A DNA stretch of 64,000 bases from Ulota crispa. Taxonomy: Eukaryota; Streptophyta; Bryopsida; Orthotrichales; Orthotrichaceae. Under the pieces are notes generated by a model. That model was given only the letters and a program-made list of their open reading frames with translations, did not search any database and had not been told where the DNA came from. The DNA lies in assembly GCA_963920765.1 (NCBI GenBank), contig OY987244.1, positions 12,464,501 through 12,528,500 on the forward strand, in the 5' to 3' direction. Both the position numbers and the translations under genes were made by a program. Of this stretch, positions 35,337 through 48,973 are shown one piece after another. Position 1 is the stretch's first letter. Each line of letters starts with the position of its first letter.

Positions 35337-37136
35337 ACGTTGCTGGCGGTGTTGGAGAACTTGAAGGCCTAGTGGGATCGGCAGTCATAGTACGTGGTGT
35401 GCAAGAAGTTCCGGGACTTGGAGGCCGTGAGTCGGAAGTACGTTGGTTTGATACGAGCTGAGATTCTGGAGCCCGTGCTGCAACGCTACCACCACGTGGA
35501 GCATTTGGATCTGTCCTTGTGCGTGGAAGTGAAGGACGTGTGCTTGGCGACCGTGACCAAGTTCACAAGCCAACGGCTCCTGTCTATCATGCTCACCGGG
35601 GCGACGGGGTTTGGAACTAAAGGAGTGAGGAGTCTAGTAGAATGCACGTCTCTCCAAGAGGTGGACGTGTTCTATTGTGAGCAAGTGAGAGACAAGGAAG
35701 TGATTGCCTGAGTGAGCTCCAGCATTTGCAGAAGCTGAAGCTCAACGGATGCAAATATGTCACAGATGTGGGCTTGTCGGCTTTGAGCAAATGTAAAGAG
35801 CTTCAATCTTTAGAGCTAAGGTCCTATTCCCGTATCGGTGATGTTGGCATTCAGAATGTTGCAACCGGCTGCTTGCAGCTTTGCACTATTGACTTTTTGG
35901 ATACCGGGGTAGTTTGTGTTGCCTGTGCCTTGGTCATGAATTTTAATATCCTTCATTTTGGAATTGGAATGTGGTATGTTGTATTGGCACATACGGTCAT
36001 TTCTAGACTAAGATTCAGGTTTTACTCAAAGTGGCCAGAAAATCTCCTTTTGGAATTAATAGTCCAAAAATGAATGCCCATTGTGCCCAAATGAACTGCT
36101 TCCTTATCTATCCAAGTTGAAATACGCTCTCTAGGATGTCTTTGGGAAGTTGGTCAAAATATAGTGATAGGAGTTGCAAATAAAGTTATGTTTTTATTTT
36201 TATTTTTTATCATAAGAAGTATGTTTTGGAAGTCACTAAAATTGATTGATAGCTTTTAGAAGGGATACTCTATTTGTAGTTTGGCATTGGCTTGTTTCAG
36301 ATGCTGGTGCACAAAAATTTGTTCTTGACTTGTTTTGTGTTTTGTGTTGTAAGACTGATTGTGTTTCTGTTTCTAAAATAGGTTTCAGACAAAGGATTGG
36401 CCTTCCTTGGCCTTTTGCAAAATCTGGAGAATCTTTCTTTCAATGGACGCAGCAATATGATTAGGGAGGGCCTTAAACTTTTTGTGAGCGAATGCACAAC
36501 TTTACAGGTGCAGCACCCCTCTCATTTTCATAAGTCCCAAATCCCTAATTTGTTACACGTCTTGGGATGTATACTAATTATTTCACTTCATAGTAGGATT
36601 CAGCCTCATGGATTTTTGTAATAGAATTTGTGTGAAAATACGTCAGAATTCAGTTAAATACTTGTTTATTTGTTGATTCATATATGCTATTATGAAATTT
36701 TTCACATCTTGTATGATGTTAATTATACTAATTCAGGCAACAAACAATTTGCAGTTTGTTGATTTTAGTTTTTCTTCAATAGTGTGACTTCTTCATGTCA
36801 GTTTGCGCCATGAAAATTCACGCAATTCCGAATTGAGTGATAGCTTTTGTTATTATTGTAAAATGGAAATAAACATTGTAGCATTTGCCACAAATGAACT
36901 ATGATATTTTCTATGTAAATTTTTTGATTCTTCAAACTTGTTATATGAAATTACTATAGCCAATCGATCCACATGCCATGCGCAGATTTTGACCATTATC
37001 TTTTTTAAGGAAAGCATTAATTGCTAAGTCTAGTTCATTGATCCAATGTATAGGGCTTATGTAGACTTACGCAACTATACCCACTTAATTCTGTGCACAA
37101 TTATCACGTACTTTAAAGGTTAAGTAGATTCCAAAA

Positions 37137-37190
37137 CTGCTACTAGTAAGACACGAATCAAATTTAAAAACTGCTACTAGTAAGACATGA
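37137..37190. repeat. Short direct repeat
   Basis: AACTGCTACTAGTAAGACA occurs twice about 32 bases apart, in the long third intron of the broken F-box gene. Confidence 0.85.
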
Positions 37191-39660
37191 AGTGATGTTA
37201 ATCCATGAGGGTGTCCAAGAGTATTGTAGAAAAGATGTTTCTAATGCAAATATATTGCAAAAGTGTTACAATCATTGCAAGCCAATGACAAGTAATACAA
37301 AAAACATCTCAATCTATACATATACATATATGTTCATATATATGAATGAGTTGTACAAACAAAATCCATTTAATAGAATGCACTTAATATTTTGAAACTA
37401 TCTATTGCATAGTGGATGTTAATTGTTTTCAAAGAGAGATGTAGATTAGAAAATTTGAAAAGTGAACAACAAGGTAAGTCTATTGGGTAGGTCTTGATTT
37501 TAATGGAGAATTGGTTTAGTGATGCTTTTCAAAGTTGCACAAAATATTTCCAAACAAATTAAAAACGGCACTTCTTAGGTTGTAAAGCGGATCTACTTAC
37601 TTTCTTTCGACTTCCGTAGTGCATGTGACTATGGGCTTTGTTGACCCTTGAGTTGGCTTTACACCCTTGTCTGTTATAGAAGCTAGATGTGACACGGTGG
37701 CCAACTGTGAGTAGCCACAGTCTAATTGCCTTGATTGAGAGGTCGCTGCAGCTTCAAGAGCTTAAACTCTTGTACTGCAAGCTGGTATGTGGTTTTTTGA
37801 TTATATGAAATGGGCAAAAAAATTGCAACTTTACAAATGATTTCTAGAGGTTTTCAAAGCATATTAAAAAGTTGTCTGTGTCATATTTTCTTGGAGAAAG
37901 TGTATAACACTTAACACCTGTGGTTTTTTCCTATTTGGTGATTAGCAGACTAGTAGCATGCTATTTAATAGTCTCCAAGAACTAAAGATGCTGCAAGTGA
38001 TCAAACTAGATGGCTGTTTTCTTGACGAGGCCAATTTGAGCTTGATTGGCAGAGGATGTAGAGGGTTGAAGGATCTCAGCTTAATGTGATGCAAGGGTGT
38101 GACAAATGTTGGTATTGTTGACATTGCAACAGCCCACACTGATCTGCAAAGACTAGCTCTTATATGTTGCTGCAATATTACAGATGTAGCTGTAGAAGCT
38201 GTTGCAGCAAATTGCAAGGGCTTGCTAAGCTTGGAAATGGAGAATTGTATCTCGGTTACAATTGAGGGTCTAGTTTTGATAGGAAAGTTTTGTCTTTCTT
38301 TGGAGGATCTTTATCTTACAAATTGCAGGTTAAACGATGATGGTAAGAGTTTGCCTTTGTTTTTCATAACTCTTGCTAAAGCATTTGTGACATAATTGTG
38401 TTGTTTGATGGAGGGGCAGATAAGGAAAGTGGACTGTGCTTGGTTTTCACAAAGGGATCTTGTGTAATTGAAGCTCTCCTCATTTTTGAATTTAAAATTT
38501 AAAATTCTTTGTATGTTTTCTTTATTGTATTGTACTCAAAACAATTTTTGGAGAACTATGTACCCAGTGATTGGAATTGGCTAGTTTTGTGGCAAGGCTA
38601 AAGTCCATTGCTAGGTGCACTAAGTTGAGATTCTTGACTATTGGCTCTTGCATGGATATCACAAATGCCGGACTTGTGCATATTAGTGCAACTTGCAAGA
38701 ACCTATTGGAATTTGAGTGTTTCAGGTTTGTCCTACAGTGGAGTTGGGAGGATCTACAATTGTAGGATCCTTGCAGCTAAAGTGTAGTGCGTGTTGTATG
38801 AATATATGGTGATTTTATTTGCAATGAGATCTTAAATTGAGGAATGTGCACTAGTCATTTCTCTCTCTAGGAATTGAAACTTTGTACATCACCTTTTTGG
38901 AATCTTATAATGAGTATTGTAGCTTAGCTAGAGAAGCCTGAGCAAGGTGTAGGAATCGTGTGCTACTTAGGTCATTGGGAGTTGGTGATGAAGGCGTTAC
39001 AGCAATGGCTAGTGGTTGTAGGTGTTTGAAGAAAGTGGTTTTGTCATATTGCGAATCTGTCACTGATGCAAGTTTGCAATCCCTTGCATCTCTAAGAGAT
39101 CTCGTGGAGCTAGATTTAAAAGCTTGCAAGCAGGTGACTTCAATTGGATTATTCCACATTGCTGTGTTGTGCAGATACCTGCGAGAGTTGGATGTTGGTA
39201 ACTGCAGCTTGGTTGGAGACCCTGGTGTATTTGCTATATCTTACGGATGCCAAAACTTGCAGGAGGTATACTGAAGCATTTTCATGAGATTGTCTTTTGT
39301 AAATTAGCTAGTCTTTCAAATTATTGACACTTGGAATACTACCATTCTTTAGCTAGATTTTTTATTAATGAATAGAGGATTGTGCACCAAAGTCTAGTTG
39401 GCAAAGGGAATGGCAAGAGTTGTAATTATACTTGCTGAAGCCTTGCAGATCAACCTTTCGTATACGAAAGTGATAGACGTGGGGATGATGGCAGTGGCAA
39501 GTATGCCGTGTCTACAAGATATGGAGTTGGATTGTACAAAGGTCTCAATTGATTGTCTTGCCAAGGCTCTCCTAACATGCGGGAGCTTGAAATATTTGAC
39601 ACTAGGAAGCACTTGGATTTACCTTCCGATGTGATTTTGCAAGTGATGAATTGTAGAACC

Positions 39661-42136
39661 AAATTTTGCTAACTGAATGAGCTAATCTAAATGTTGGTTA
39701 GCTAAATCCAAAGTGTAGTCATATGAAAAAGTACAAAGCTGTGGAGGTGTATCATTTATGCAAACAGTTGAACATGGTTTGATTCTTTGCAACACCTTTT
39801 TTCTGGTATCAAAATCATGAAGTTCAGAGGTATCTAGAAAAGATCAAATATCGTTGATCTTCTTTCAAATCATCTATTTGCAATATACTATTTTTGTGCT
39901 ATATATTCATTAATATTACGGCATGTAGTGTTGTAATTTGTACTAATAATTTCATTGTAGCATTGTAAAAAAGCTGCATGTCCTTTATTTATTTTTTGGG
40001 TTTTTATAACATACCGTTGTTCAATAAGGTAGGTAAAGAAATTTTAAAACATCAAAATCCAAAAGATGAAGAGTGTTTGTTGTTAAATCGTTAAACTTCC
40101 ACAGAGACTTCTAGGGCCACCAAGTGCAAATTCTGGAGTATATTCTGTTTAGGTAAAAATTGATTTTGCAACTCCAAATGGTTTCTAACTTGTTTTTCAA
40201 GGCGTATCCATTGCTTCATTTGTAAATTGTTCAATCAAATGTTGTCATTGTGTGTTGTGGATATTATCTTTTGATCATGCCTAAACTTCTCCAAAAGTGT
40301 CAGCATTGACCTTGGAGGTGGTACCATTGAAAGATTCACTTGTTTTTCTAACAAAAAGGGGAGGTTCATATTCTTCCTCATGTTAGTTTTTGCTACTTGC
40401 TTTAGTTTGTGTTGGCCTATGGCAATGATGGCAACCTATTAGAATTGTCACTTATAGTTTGACGCTGAAAGTGGCCGCTTTCTTGCATGAAGATTTTTGT
40501 TGCATACATGGGCACATGCATTGTAGCAAAGTAAGATTAGTGGAGATCATTTTGACTGATGCTTAGCAATTCTTATGGTGTTTTTAGTGCATGCTAGACG
40601 TGAGTAAAGAAGTGCGACCAATACACAAGCAAGGAGACTTACAATCTTAGTAGTGTGGGATGCAAGCTCTTGCAAGAAAGGTCAATTTGAGAAATGCTAT
40701 CCAATATTCAAGATCGTGAAAGTGGAAATTTCAAAAAAGTGTCAATACTTCTCCAAGACTTTGTGTTGAGCAAATCATCCACTTTATAATTGAAGAATGA
40801 GGAAAACATTTAGTGCCACAGTGGCTCTATTGGTTTGTATTCAAAGTGGACAAAGAAAAGATAGAGAAGATGTCTCTGCAAAGAAAGCCGTTGAAAACCA
40901 AGTCAGCTGTTGCAGATTCAACACCCTAGTTTGCCGCTCTCTAAGCTCTTTGACATACCAAATGCTGCTAGTCCATATCCCTCCAACAACACCCATCAAG
41001 ATTATTATGCAATTTGGTGAGTAAATGTGCAAAACTTTGATGGTTTTGTATTGAAAAGACTAATGAATGCAAGTTGTTTCTCTATTGTTGTTGATACAAG
41101 GCAAATAACAATTCTTTGCACCCAAAAAATACCATCAACTTTTCTAATTCCTTGGAGTTGACTGTGTGAAAAATGGTGTAGTAATTCGTTTATTTGTTTT
41201 CCGCAACCTGAGAGTGTGTGATTGGCAAGCAAGTCCAAATACTAATAAAAATTTGGCTTTAAAAAAGAAACTGACTATGGTTTGCTACAATATAAATAGA
41301 AAATATTAGGTGCATGTTTGTGAAACTCTAGTTCAAAATAGGTAATGCTGAATTTTAGCTACTGAAACTAAAATTTCTTCTCAAATGCTGATTCATATAT
41401 ACTTTGTCCAAAGCACCAAGTTCCATTGACATCTCAAATTTTGGTGGTTTAAGAAGTTGAAATTCAAGACATATAGCTTCACAATTCATACTATGTTCCA
41501 AGTCCCAAATCCCGATTTACTAAATAAACATGTAAACTCTTCAAAAATCATGGTGCCAAAAACTAAGGTTTTACTTCAAAAGTTGATTAAATAGGAACGG
41601 AAAGTTCATGGAAGTGCCAAGTTGCAATAATAAACTTGTGGAAAACATGCAAATATTTAAGAAAACAAAATCTTACCTCTTTACATTGCAACAAATTTAG
41701 ACTTCTAACATCAAAATAGGACTTACAAAGTTGGAATGCAGGACAGTATGTGAACAATGGAAGCTGAAGCTTTTATCAGTGATAAGTGATTGATTACATT
41801 GATTTGAATTTTGGAATAATAAGACGATAATAATGATCCCAAATGTGAATTTCATAGCCCTCTCTAGCCATTGCTTTTCACTTTCATTACCACGCTGCAA
41901 AAGACAAAATGGAAATGACAGTGGTAAAGAGTCATAATTCTTTTGTCTCTCTTAGAGGGAGCTATGCTAATATGAGCTTGCACTTTCTCCACATGAGCAT
42001 AAAGAGAGTACCAGTCCTTTGAAATGTCTTTGAGGTTGAGTGACGTTGGTTTCAAAGCTGCAAAGTCAGATGTTATGTCTTTTGTTGGTTTATTCATGTG
42101 AAGTCAACTAACTTTGGTTTTTGAGATTTGGTGAGC
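39661..42136. other. AT-rich stretch downstream of the F-box pseudogene, no gene recognised
   Basis: Only short frames are present. The 40797-41024 plus-strand segment has no recognised domain. Confidence 0.5.
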
Positions 42137-42263
42137 TTAGGGTATGTTCACACTTGGTATTAGGAGGGGTATTAGTAATATGAATGCAATTTAAAGGTGT
42201 ATTTCATTGCATTTAATTTTCTTTTGCTATTACCATTCTTAACACCAATTGTGAACATATTCT
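42137..42263. mobile_element. Tourist-like MITE, TTA-flanked, ~127 bp (copy 1)
   Basis: TTA (42137-42139) is followed by GGGTATGTTCACACTTGGTA. The right end ACCAATTGTGAACATATTC is followed by TTA. The ends are inverted repeats of about 30 bases. The TTA direct repeat and size fit PIF/Harbinger (Tourist) MITEs. A second copy is at 62340-62466. Confidence 0.8.
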
Positions 42264-43000
42264 TATGTAGTTCAAACTCGAGAGAGTTATGAGTGATAGT
42301 GTGGTTGCACAAATGCCAGTGTACAGTAGTGTAGTTTTGTAGATCTAACGTTTTTTTCACTGAGCAATTTTCATACATAGGCAAAGTACAGCGGCAAAGT
42401 TAGTTGAATTAATAGAGTTCTTAGTTTTAATGTGTTAGGCATGAAGATTTTGGAGTAACTTAAGTATGAAGTTATACTTTGGGTTTAACAAGGCATACTT
42501 TTAGATACTAGCTCAAAATAAGCTTAAACTTTAGCGATAATCCTTTTTTTTACCCGTTGCTTTTCCATTATGCACTTCCAAAAACACTTGAATATTTACT
42601 ATATTTTCATTATTGTTGAAATTGTATATCCACTTGTATATATAAACAACATATCATATTCTATATGTACATTGAAGTTTTACTCATGTGGCGTACGCAT
42701 TCATCATTAGAATTGTTGTGAAATCAAAAATTGATTAAATATGTTATATTACAAAGGCCTAGGCGTGATATTACAAAGAAAGTTTTTACATCACAAATTT
42801 ACAAATTTCAAAGACTCCTTGAATACTTGATTGAAGTGAAATCCAAAATTGTTTCAATGTAACAAATGTTTTAAATCATTTGGTAATAGCAATTAGCAAT
42901 AGAAAAGTGAAATCATGAAAGTTCAAAACTCCTCAAAATCACAAAACTTTGAAAAGCAATGAAGAGTAAAGCAAAGAGAAGTAATAAAATTAGGACCTCT
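42264..43000. other. AT-rich intergenic stretch, nothing recognised
   Basis: No ORF, RNA gene or clear repeat is seen. Confidence 0.5.
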
Positions 43001-43925
43001 TCAACCCCTAAAGGACCACGGCCTTTATTTTGTCAAAATACACTCAAAAATGCCACCTCTGGCAAAGAGTAAAAAAGTTTGAAAATCAAGCAGTTTGCAT
43101 ATTTGACCATAGGATCTTGTGCTAGATTACTATAAGAATGTGTCATACAAAACTCAAGAATTTTGACCGCACAAATTGGAAGATATATGCATTTAAAGTG
43201 TAAGAAAAACCTTTTTTTGCACCTTGCTTGATTAGGTTTTTTATCTTTGAACATTTTTAACTTAAAATTTTTGCACCATAGAGTTTGGAATTCTATTTTT
43301 GCATGGTGGGAAGTTGAGTTGGGAATCTTGGGAATTTTAAAAAAAAAAATACTTAATTTCATTCTTTAAAAAAACATTAGGTAGAAGAAGGTATGAGATT
43401 GAAATAAAACTTAAATTGCTAATAACCTTGCAATGGAATTGAAACTCAATAATCCCAATGGTGAGATTGTTCTAGAAAGAAAACTTCACTCTCTCCAACA
43501 ACTTTTTTTGAAAAAATGTTAAGCTTCCATTCCAAAATGAACTGTATAAGTTATTTTTTCAAGAGGATGCTTGAATTACCCAAAAACAAGATTGTCCATG
43601 ACTTTCTCATAACTAGTCCAAATGGAATGAATCAAAGCTTCAAATGTAGATAAAGATATAATCTATAAGAGAAAAAAAATTAAATATTTTTTTCAAGTTT
43701 TTATAAGAATTTTTTTTGCTGCCCCTAGCCCCCAAATTTGTGCTTATTTGTGTATAACTTTTGCTCCCTGGCATCAGTTGGAATAAAAATTATATTCACC
43801 AAAAGCTAATGTGTTTTTCTATCTTCAAAAAAAGTTTAAAAAAATTAAGACAAAATTTGAGGCCGTAGGTACCTGCCCAAAATCCCAATTGTCCCTCGTT
43901 GGGACAATGGTCCTTTAGGGATTAA
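43001..43925 (+). mobile_element. TTAA-family element, ~930-bp subfamily
   Basis: The left flank TCAA (43001-43004) precedes CCCCTAAAGGACCACGGCC. The right end GGTCCTTTAGGGA is followed by TTAA (43922-43925). The left signature AAAATACACTCAAAAATGCC and the right subterminal hairpin GTCCCTCGTTGGGAC match the other long copies. Confidence 0.82.
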
Positions 43926-46900
43926 TATCAAATTGTGCACCCTCTTGAATATCACCTCAACTTCAACGGCTATCTCCTTGTTTTTAATAATATCATAGGG
44001 ATTGGCAATGTGATATTATGTAGGTCATTGTGATTTTAGTAGTATGACTAGCGGTTGACGATTGCTACACTATGCATTCACCATTAGAATTTTATTAGGA
44101 TTTTCATATGTTACATAGAATGTAAAATAAAAAAATTAGCATGCTTTCAAATTGTATTTATGTGATAAAATCACAAAGATTAAAGATGTGATATCAAAAA
44201 GGATATTGTGATTGTAGTAGTATGATAGATGTGGAAACAATTGTGTAATTAACCCTCTCCCTATATTGTTTAAGATTTCTTTCTACAAATCAACTTTTTA
44301 AACACAACCCTCATAAAAAAGAGTTGTCATGGGCCATAGAATCTACTTGACCTCTAGAACTTAGTGAAAGACTTCAAGTCAATCCTTAGATAGTTTGACT
44401 TATGCTTAAAACATTACTTTTGCTAACTTTGTGCCTTGGAGAGTGTTTACTTGATGAAAATGGTCCAAAACAATTAGAGTATATATGTGTATTCATTCTA
44501 AATGAACACATCAAAGAAAGCTTAAATATAAACTCTACAAGCGTATCAAGTAAAATAGAACATTGTCAACAAAATCCAAGATAATAATTCTTTGACTTAA
44601 AATTCAAAAGCTAATAAGGGATTGTGTTCTCATATGATTTACACAAAGTTTATCATTATATGTACAATTTTATTTAATACTACATAGATCCAAATAGTGC
44701 ACTTTACTTCTTTAAATTTTGAGTGAAAACTATAGTAATACAACACAAATATAACAATTTAAACTTATTGAAAATAACAAAATTGAAGTTTCAAAAATAT
44801 AAAACAATATCTCTAAACAAGATTTTATGTTATTATTGACCTAACTGTATTAGGCCTTAAAAAATAGCAAATTTTTGACTCAAATGAATAAGTGATTGGA
44901 ATGATGCTTGAAGGTTCATTTGAATTCAAAAGGCTACAAATATATTTGATGCCAACATGTTTGTTTAGATAGAAGGATCAACACTTTTAATATGAAATAA
45001 TTTATTCAAACAATATTAATAGGACATGTAATATGTGTACAAAGAATTATGTGTTTTAGATTTTGTTCAATACAAATTGAAATAAATACTTTGAAACAAT
45101 TCTAATTTAAGAGATTTTTTAAAATAATTACTATACAATAATTCTAACAACAAATTTTATCACAAAATGACCTATGGTAAAAGATATTTAAAAAAATATC
45201 TAGTATTATTCTTTGTAACGTTGTTGAGCTTGTAGATTGTATTAGACAATAATAGTAAATACTTTTTAAAGGATACTTTGATAAACTTTTGAGAGATTTT
45301 ATTTCCTATCAAACAAAACAATGAAAAATCTAAAATACAAACTATGTGTTTTAGAGATTGTTTATAGCTCTAAATTCAAAAATTGTTTAAAAGTGTATAC
45401 ATTGATGTATCCCATACTATGAAGTTCTTATAAACATTCTTAGATTATCCTTCAAGTTGTTTCTAGGGAGTATAGAGATGGGGACACAAAGATTCATTCC
45501 TCAATCACACCCCTCCTACGCAACCAATATTTCACTAAATCTAAAATTTAAAACTACATATCTTAAAAGCTCTAATAATAAATTGAGAATTTATTGGTTT
45601 GAGATTGATGGTGGACTTAAAGGGATTATAAAAGCAATTTAATCATAATTTGATATTTTTTCCAAAAAAGAAATTAACACTTCTCCTAATTTGATTATTT
45701 CAAATTTTACAGCATTATGTCCCTCTTTCTATCTACAAGAGGCTTGCTTGAGTTGAGGCAATTTCAAGCTCTAAAAGGTGGTTAAAAGTTTAAAAAATTG
45801 TTGGTGGAAGACTATAAATTGATGAAAATAGCATATTTGATAGTGCAAAACTGCACTTGGCATGTGTTAAAGGCATGGACTTGGAATAATCTACTCTTCA
45901 AATTTAATGCATATTTCCTCCTTTATAGGCTTTTAAGCATATAATGAGTTTTAAATTTGGTGAAGAATTGATTACAGAGGAAAGGTTGGAGTGAGGAATG
46001 GATCTTTTTGTCCACATCTTTATTAAGATTACATTTGCATACAATAACCAAACTAAATAATGAGCCATTGCAAAACATGTTTTTTGCTTGTTTTATATCA
46101 TTTTAATATTTTTATTATGTGTTTTATGCACAAAAAAGTACAAACCTTTTGTTGTTAAAATTTTAAAGCTTTTTGCAATTGAGACATTTCAAGAATTTTA
46201 AATTGAGTTTCATAAACATCATGGGTGTTTTAGTCTAGTTGTGATAGTGTCAAATTGCAACATTCCCATAATAATGGTGCAAAAAGTCATGAACACTTTG
46301 CTATAGAGATATTGATGTATATTTTATGTAAACCTTATACAATTCTAGGAAATAAAAACTCTCAAAGCTTGTAGAAGAATGATTCACAATTATGGCGGAC
46401 AACTTTTTTTTTTATAGTTTATAAGTCTTGAGGATACAAAGAAGTAGTTTGTGAGTTGTATTTACGTAGGAAGAGCTAGTTACAACATGTGCATTGAATA
46501 AATCTTGCAAACTAAACCTACTTCATATACTAAGAGGTAATAACATGTGTACTCAACATAAAAATAAGAAAAACCGTATCCAAGTACGCAATATGTTTGA
46601 ACACCATTGATAACCTCTATAATATTTATTAAAAGAGTTTTTGTTATTAATAATTGAATTGAATTTGCTAAACACTTAAACTTTTATTTTATAATTAATA
46701 AGATGAAAAGAGGCAAGTTAGGTCAAAGGTGCTTGACATTGATGGAATTATGTTATGACCTTTGCATCAAAAAATTGCTCAAAACTTTTTAGTGGAAGCC
46801 TTAACATTTTTAGATTCCTCCAACACAAGCTTAACAATTGCTCAAATTTCTGAAAATGCAATATTACAAATTTTGTTAAAAATCTCACATTTTCGCTATC

Positions 46901-47170
46901 AATGGTTTTATGCCACATTTAATTAACTTTGAATTGTTCATGTAATTCTTAACTTTAGCCTCTAAAATAGAAGAAGATCTCCCATTGTTAAATTGCATAC
47001 ATCTTCCAATATATAGTACACATTATATGCAAACATAAAGAGATTTCTTAATGTTTTGCATATGTATTTAATTTCTAAACTTTGCATAATCTAAAATTAG
47101 TTAAACACATCATTTTTTTCAAGTTTATAAATACATACACACATGTACACATATACATACACTTGCGTGT
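43926..47170. other. AT-rich intergenic stretch, no gene recognised
   Basis: About 3.2 kb, very AT-rich. The 44402-44584 and 45457-45642 frames are short and unrecognised. No repeat structure stands out. Confidence 0.5.
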
Positions 47171-47174
47171 ATAT

Positions 47175-47253
<79 letters not shown>
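47175..47253. repeat. (TA)n microsatellite
   Basis: About 75-80 bases of alternating TA. It is preceded by TACATACA/CACACATG variant units (47139-47180). Confidence 0.92.
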
Positions 47254-47256
<3 letters not shown>

Positions 47257-48973
47257 CTTGATGTATAGTACATTTCTTCAAGATCTTTTGTATCCTTTAA
47301 ATTTATTTTGCTACATATGTTTTAAATTGATATTTCTTTATAATCCAAAAAATAACACCTCACTAAGTGTATTTTAATTGTAATAACTTCTAACTATTTT
47401 TGGAAAGTTTATTCCAATGATTTGAGATAAATTTAATCATTAAATTCTTAACCTCTAAACACCCAAGGGGTAAAGGCAAAACATAGATGTACTATAAAAT
47501 AATACTTATGTAACTTTGATGAAGTTTGCTTCAAAAGAGAAAACAAGAATCATGATTTGTAGTAATTATTCATATAGTCTAACATTCAAAAAAAAAATTG
47601 GATTTTTATTCAATGAATTTAGAAGCATTTACCATTTAATATTCACCAAAATTACAAATTTTATTTTTAGATTTTAAATTTTGGTATGATTGATTAAAAA
47701 TAAATATTCTATCATAAACTTCAAAAATGCAATCTTTTCAAAAGAGAGAACATCATTATTTTCCCGAAATAGTAAATTTTACAACACTAGCAAATATTGA
47801 AGTGTTTGTCTTTGAAAAATTCTCCTTGATGGAGTTTAACTTGGATTGACATGATTCAAGTTGGGTTGGAAAGTAGACTTGATTTTCTATTACAAAAAAA
47901 AATTTTAAAAAAAAATTATTATTATTTTTTCATTTTGGGCAACTTGCAAAAAGTGGGCAACGACCAGAAAATGGTTGCTTGAGAGCCTAGGGATTAAGAT
48001 TGCACACATGAGAACCTCTCCAAGTTGCCCTCCCAAAGTTTGACACACTTCAAGCATGGGTGCTTTGGCCTATCAAATTTCAAAGAAAAAAAAGTCATGT
48101 TGGCCTGGCCTCTTGAGAAAACCTACAAAGATTTGAATTCAAGTAAGGCCGTGACAAAAAAAATGGAGTTCAATTTGAACTCTAAATGAAAACCCCCATT
48201 ATTTTAAACTCAATAATAACCATGAATGAAAGTCCACAAAATTTTGGACACAATGAACCTTGATCAAATGTTCACAAAAAGTTGAAATAAAATTGAGGCC
48301 TCTAAATGAAATTTGTGTAGGTCATTATCAATTTGAGAAGAATTTTAGAATGTTCCATACAAGTTACCTAAATTGGTTAAAACTATCTTTTGAGATTTAT
48401 TCTTAAAATAATTTTTGTTAAATTTAGTTTTGAACTTAAATCTCTAAGTTTTGATCATTATCAATTTCTTTTAATCTTACAAAGCTACAATTATCTTCCA
48501 TGTCCTAAGCTTGCAAGCCTAGTTTGACGCAAGATCCCAAATTAAATGAGTTATAAAACCAAAATTGTATTTTTGTCCAAAAAAACTTGTGGGGATATGG
48601 CTACCAAGTCATACTTCCGTATGTATTTCATCCAGCTCTTGAAATAAAATTCCAATTTTCTAGGCAGTGATCCCAAATATGATTTTCACCTTTAGCTCAA
48701 GTGGCTAAAAGCACTCCTAAAAAGCTAAAATTCTTAAATGTAACCTTGTAGAGTTCACATCTTTTTTAGCTGTGTGAAAATTTTGGTAACAATCTTGCAA
48801 AATTTAGCCACTTTAAAGCTTAATGTTTCTAGGTGTTGCAAATTTTCAAACAATGTTGTTGTCATGTAAGCACTGAGACATAACCTTAGTCTAATTGTTT
48901 CTAAAACAACTCATTTGAAATCCCATATAAATACGGAAATGGACAATTTTGGACCAAAAAGACAATTAGGGGT
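47254..48973. other. AT-rich intergenic stretch ending in a TTAA-family right end
   Basis: No gene is seen. The last bases (AATTAGGGG followed by TTAA at 48973-48976) look like the right end of a TTAA-family element. A possible left end, TTAACCTCTAAACACCC, is at 47448, which would make a 1.5-kb copy, but the interior does not resemble the others. The word AAATACGGAAATGGACAATT near 48932 recurs at 49312. Confidence 0.4.

Larger units (their letters stand above)
33059..39660 (+). pseudogene. F-box/LRR-repeat (FBL-type) gene, destroyed by solo LTR, stops and a frameshift
   Basis: The intact protein would be an SCF E3 ligase substrate receptor: an N-terminal F-box binding SKP1, then a C-terminal LRR array, as in plant FBL3-like proteins. 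Coding starts at ATG 33059 (M-T-K-E-Q...ILTLPNE). It is cut after 33113 by the LTR and resumes at 35341 in frame (LLAVLENLKA), giving the F-box. Exons seen: 33059-33113+35341-35908, 36382-36507, 37680-37784, 37949-38342, about 38598-38725, 38971-39265, 39449-about 39634. The LRRs are about 26 residues with C-x-x-(I/V)-T-D-x-G-(L/I) signatures. Lesions: solo LTR; two TAG codons just after the junction (KA*WDRQS*YVVCKKF); loss of one base near 35708; TGA at 38087-38089; an unresolved phase at the fifth intron. Exons remain readable, so decay is recent. Confidence 0.88.
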
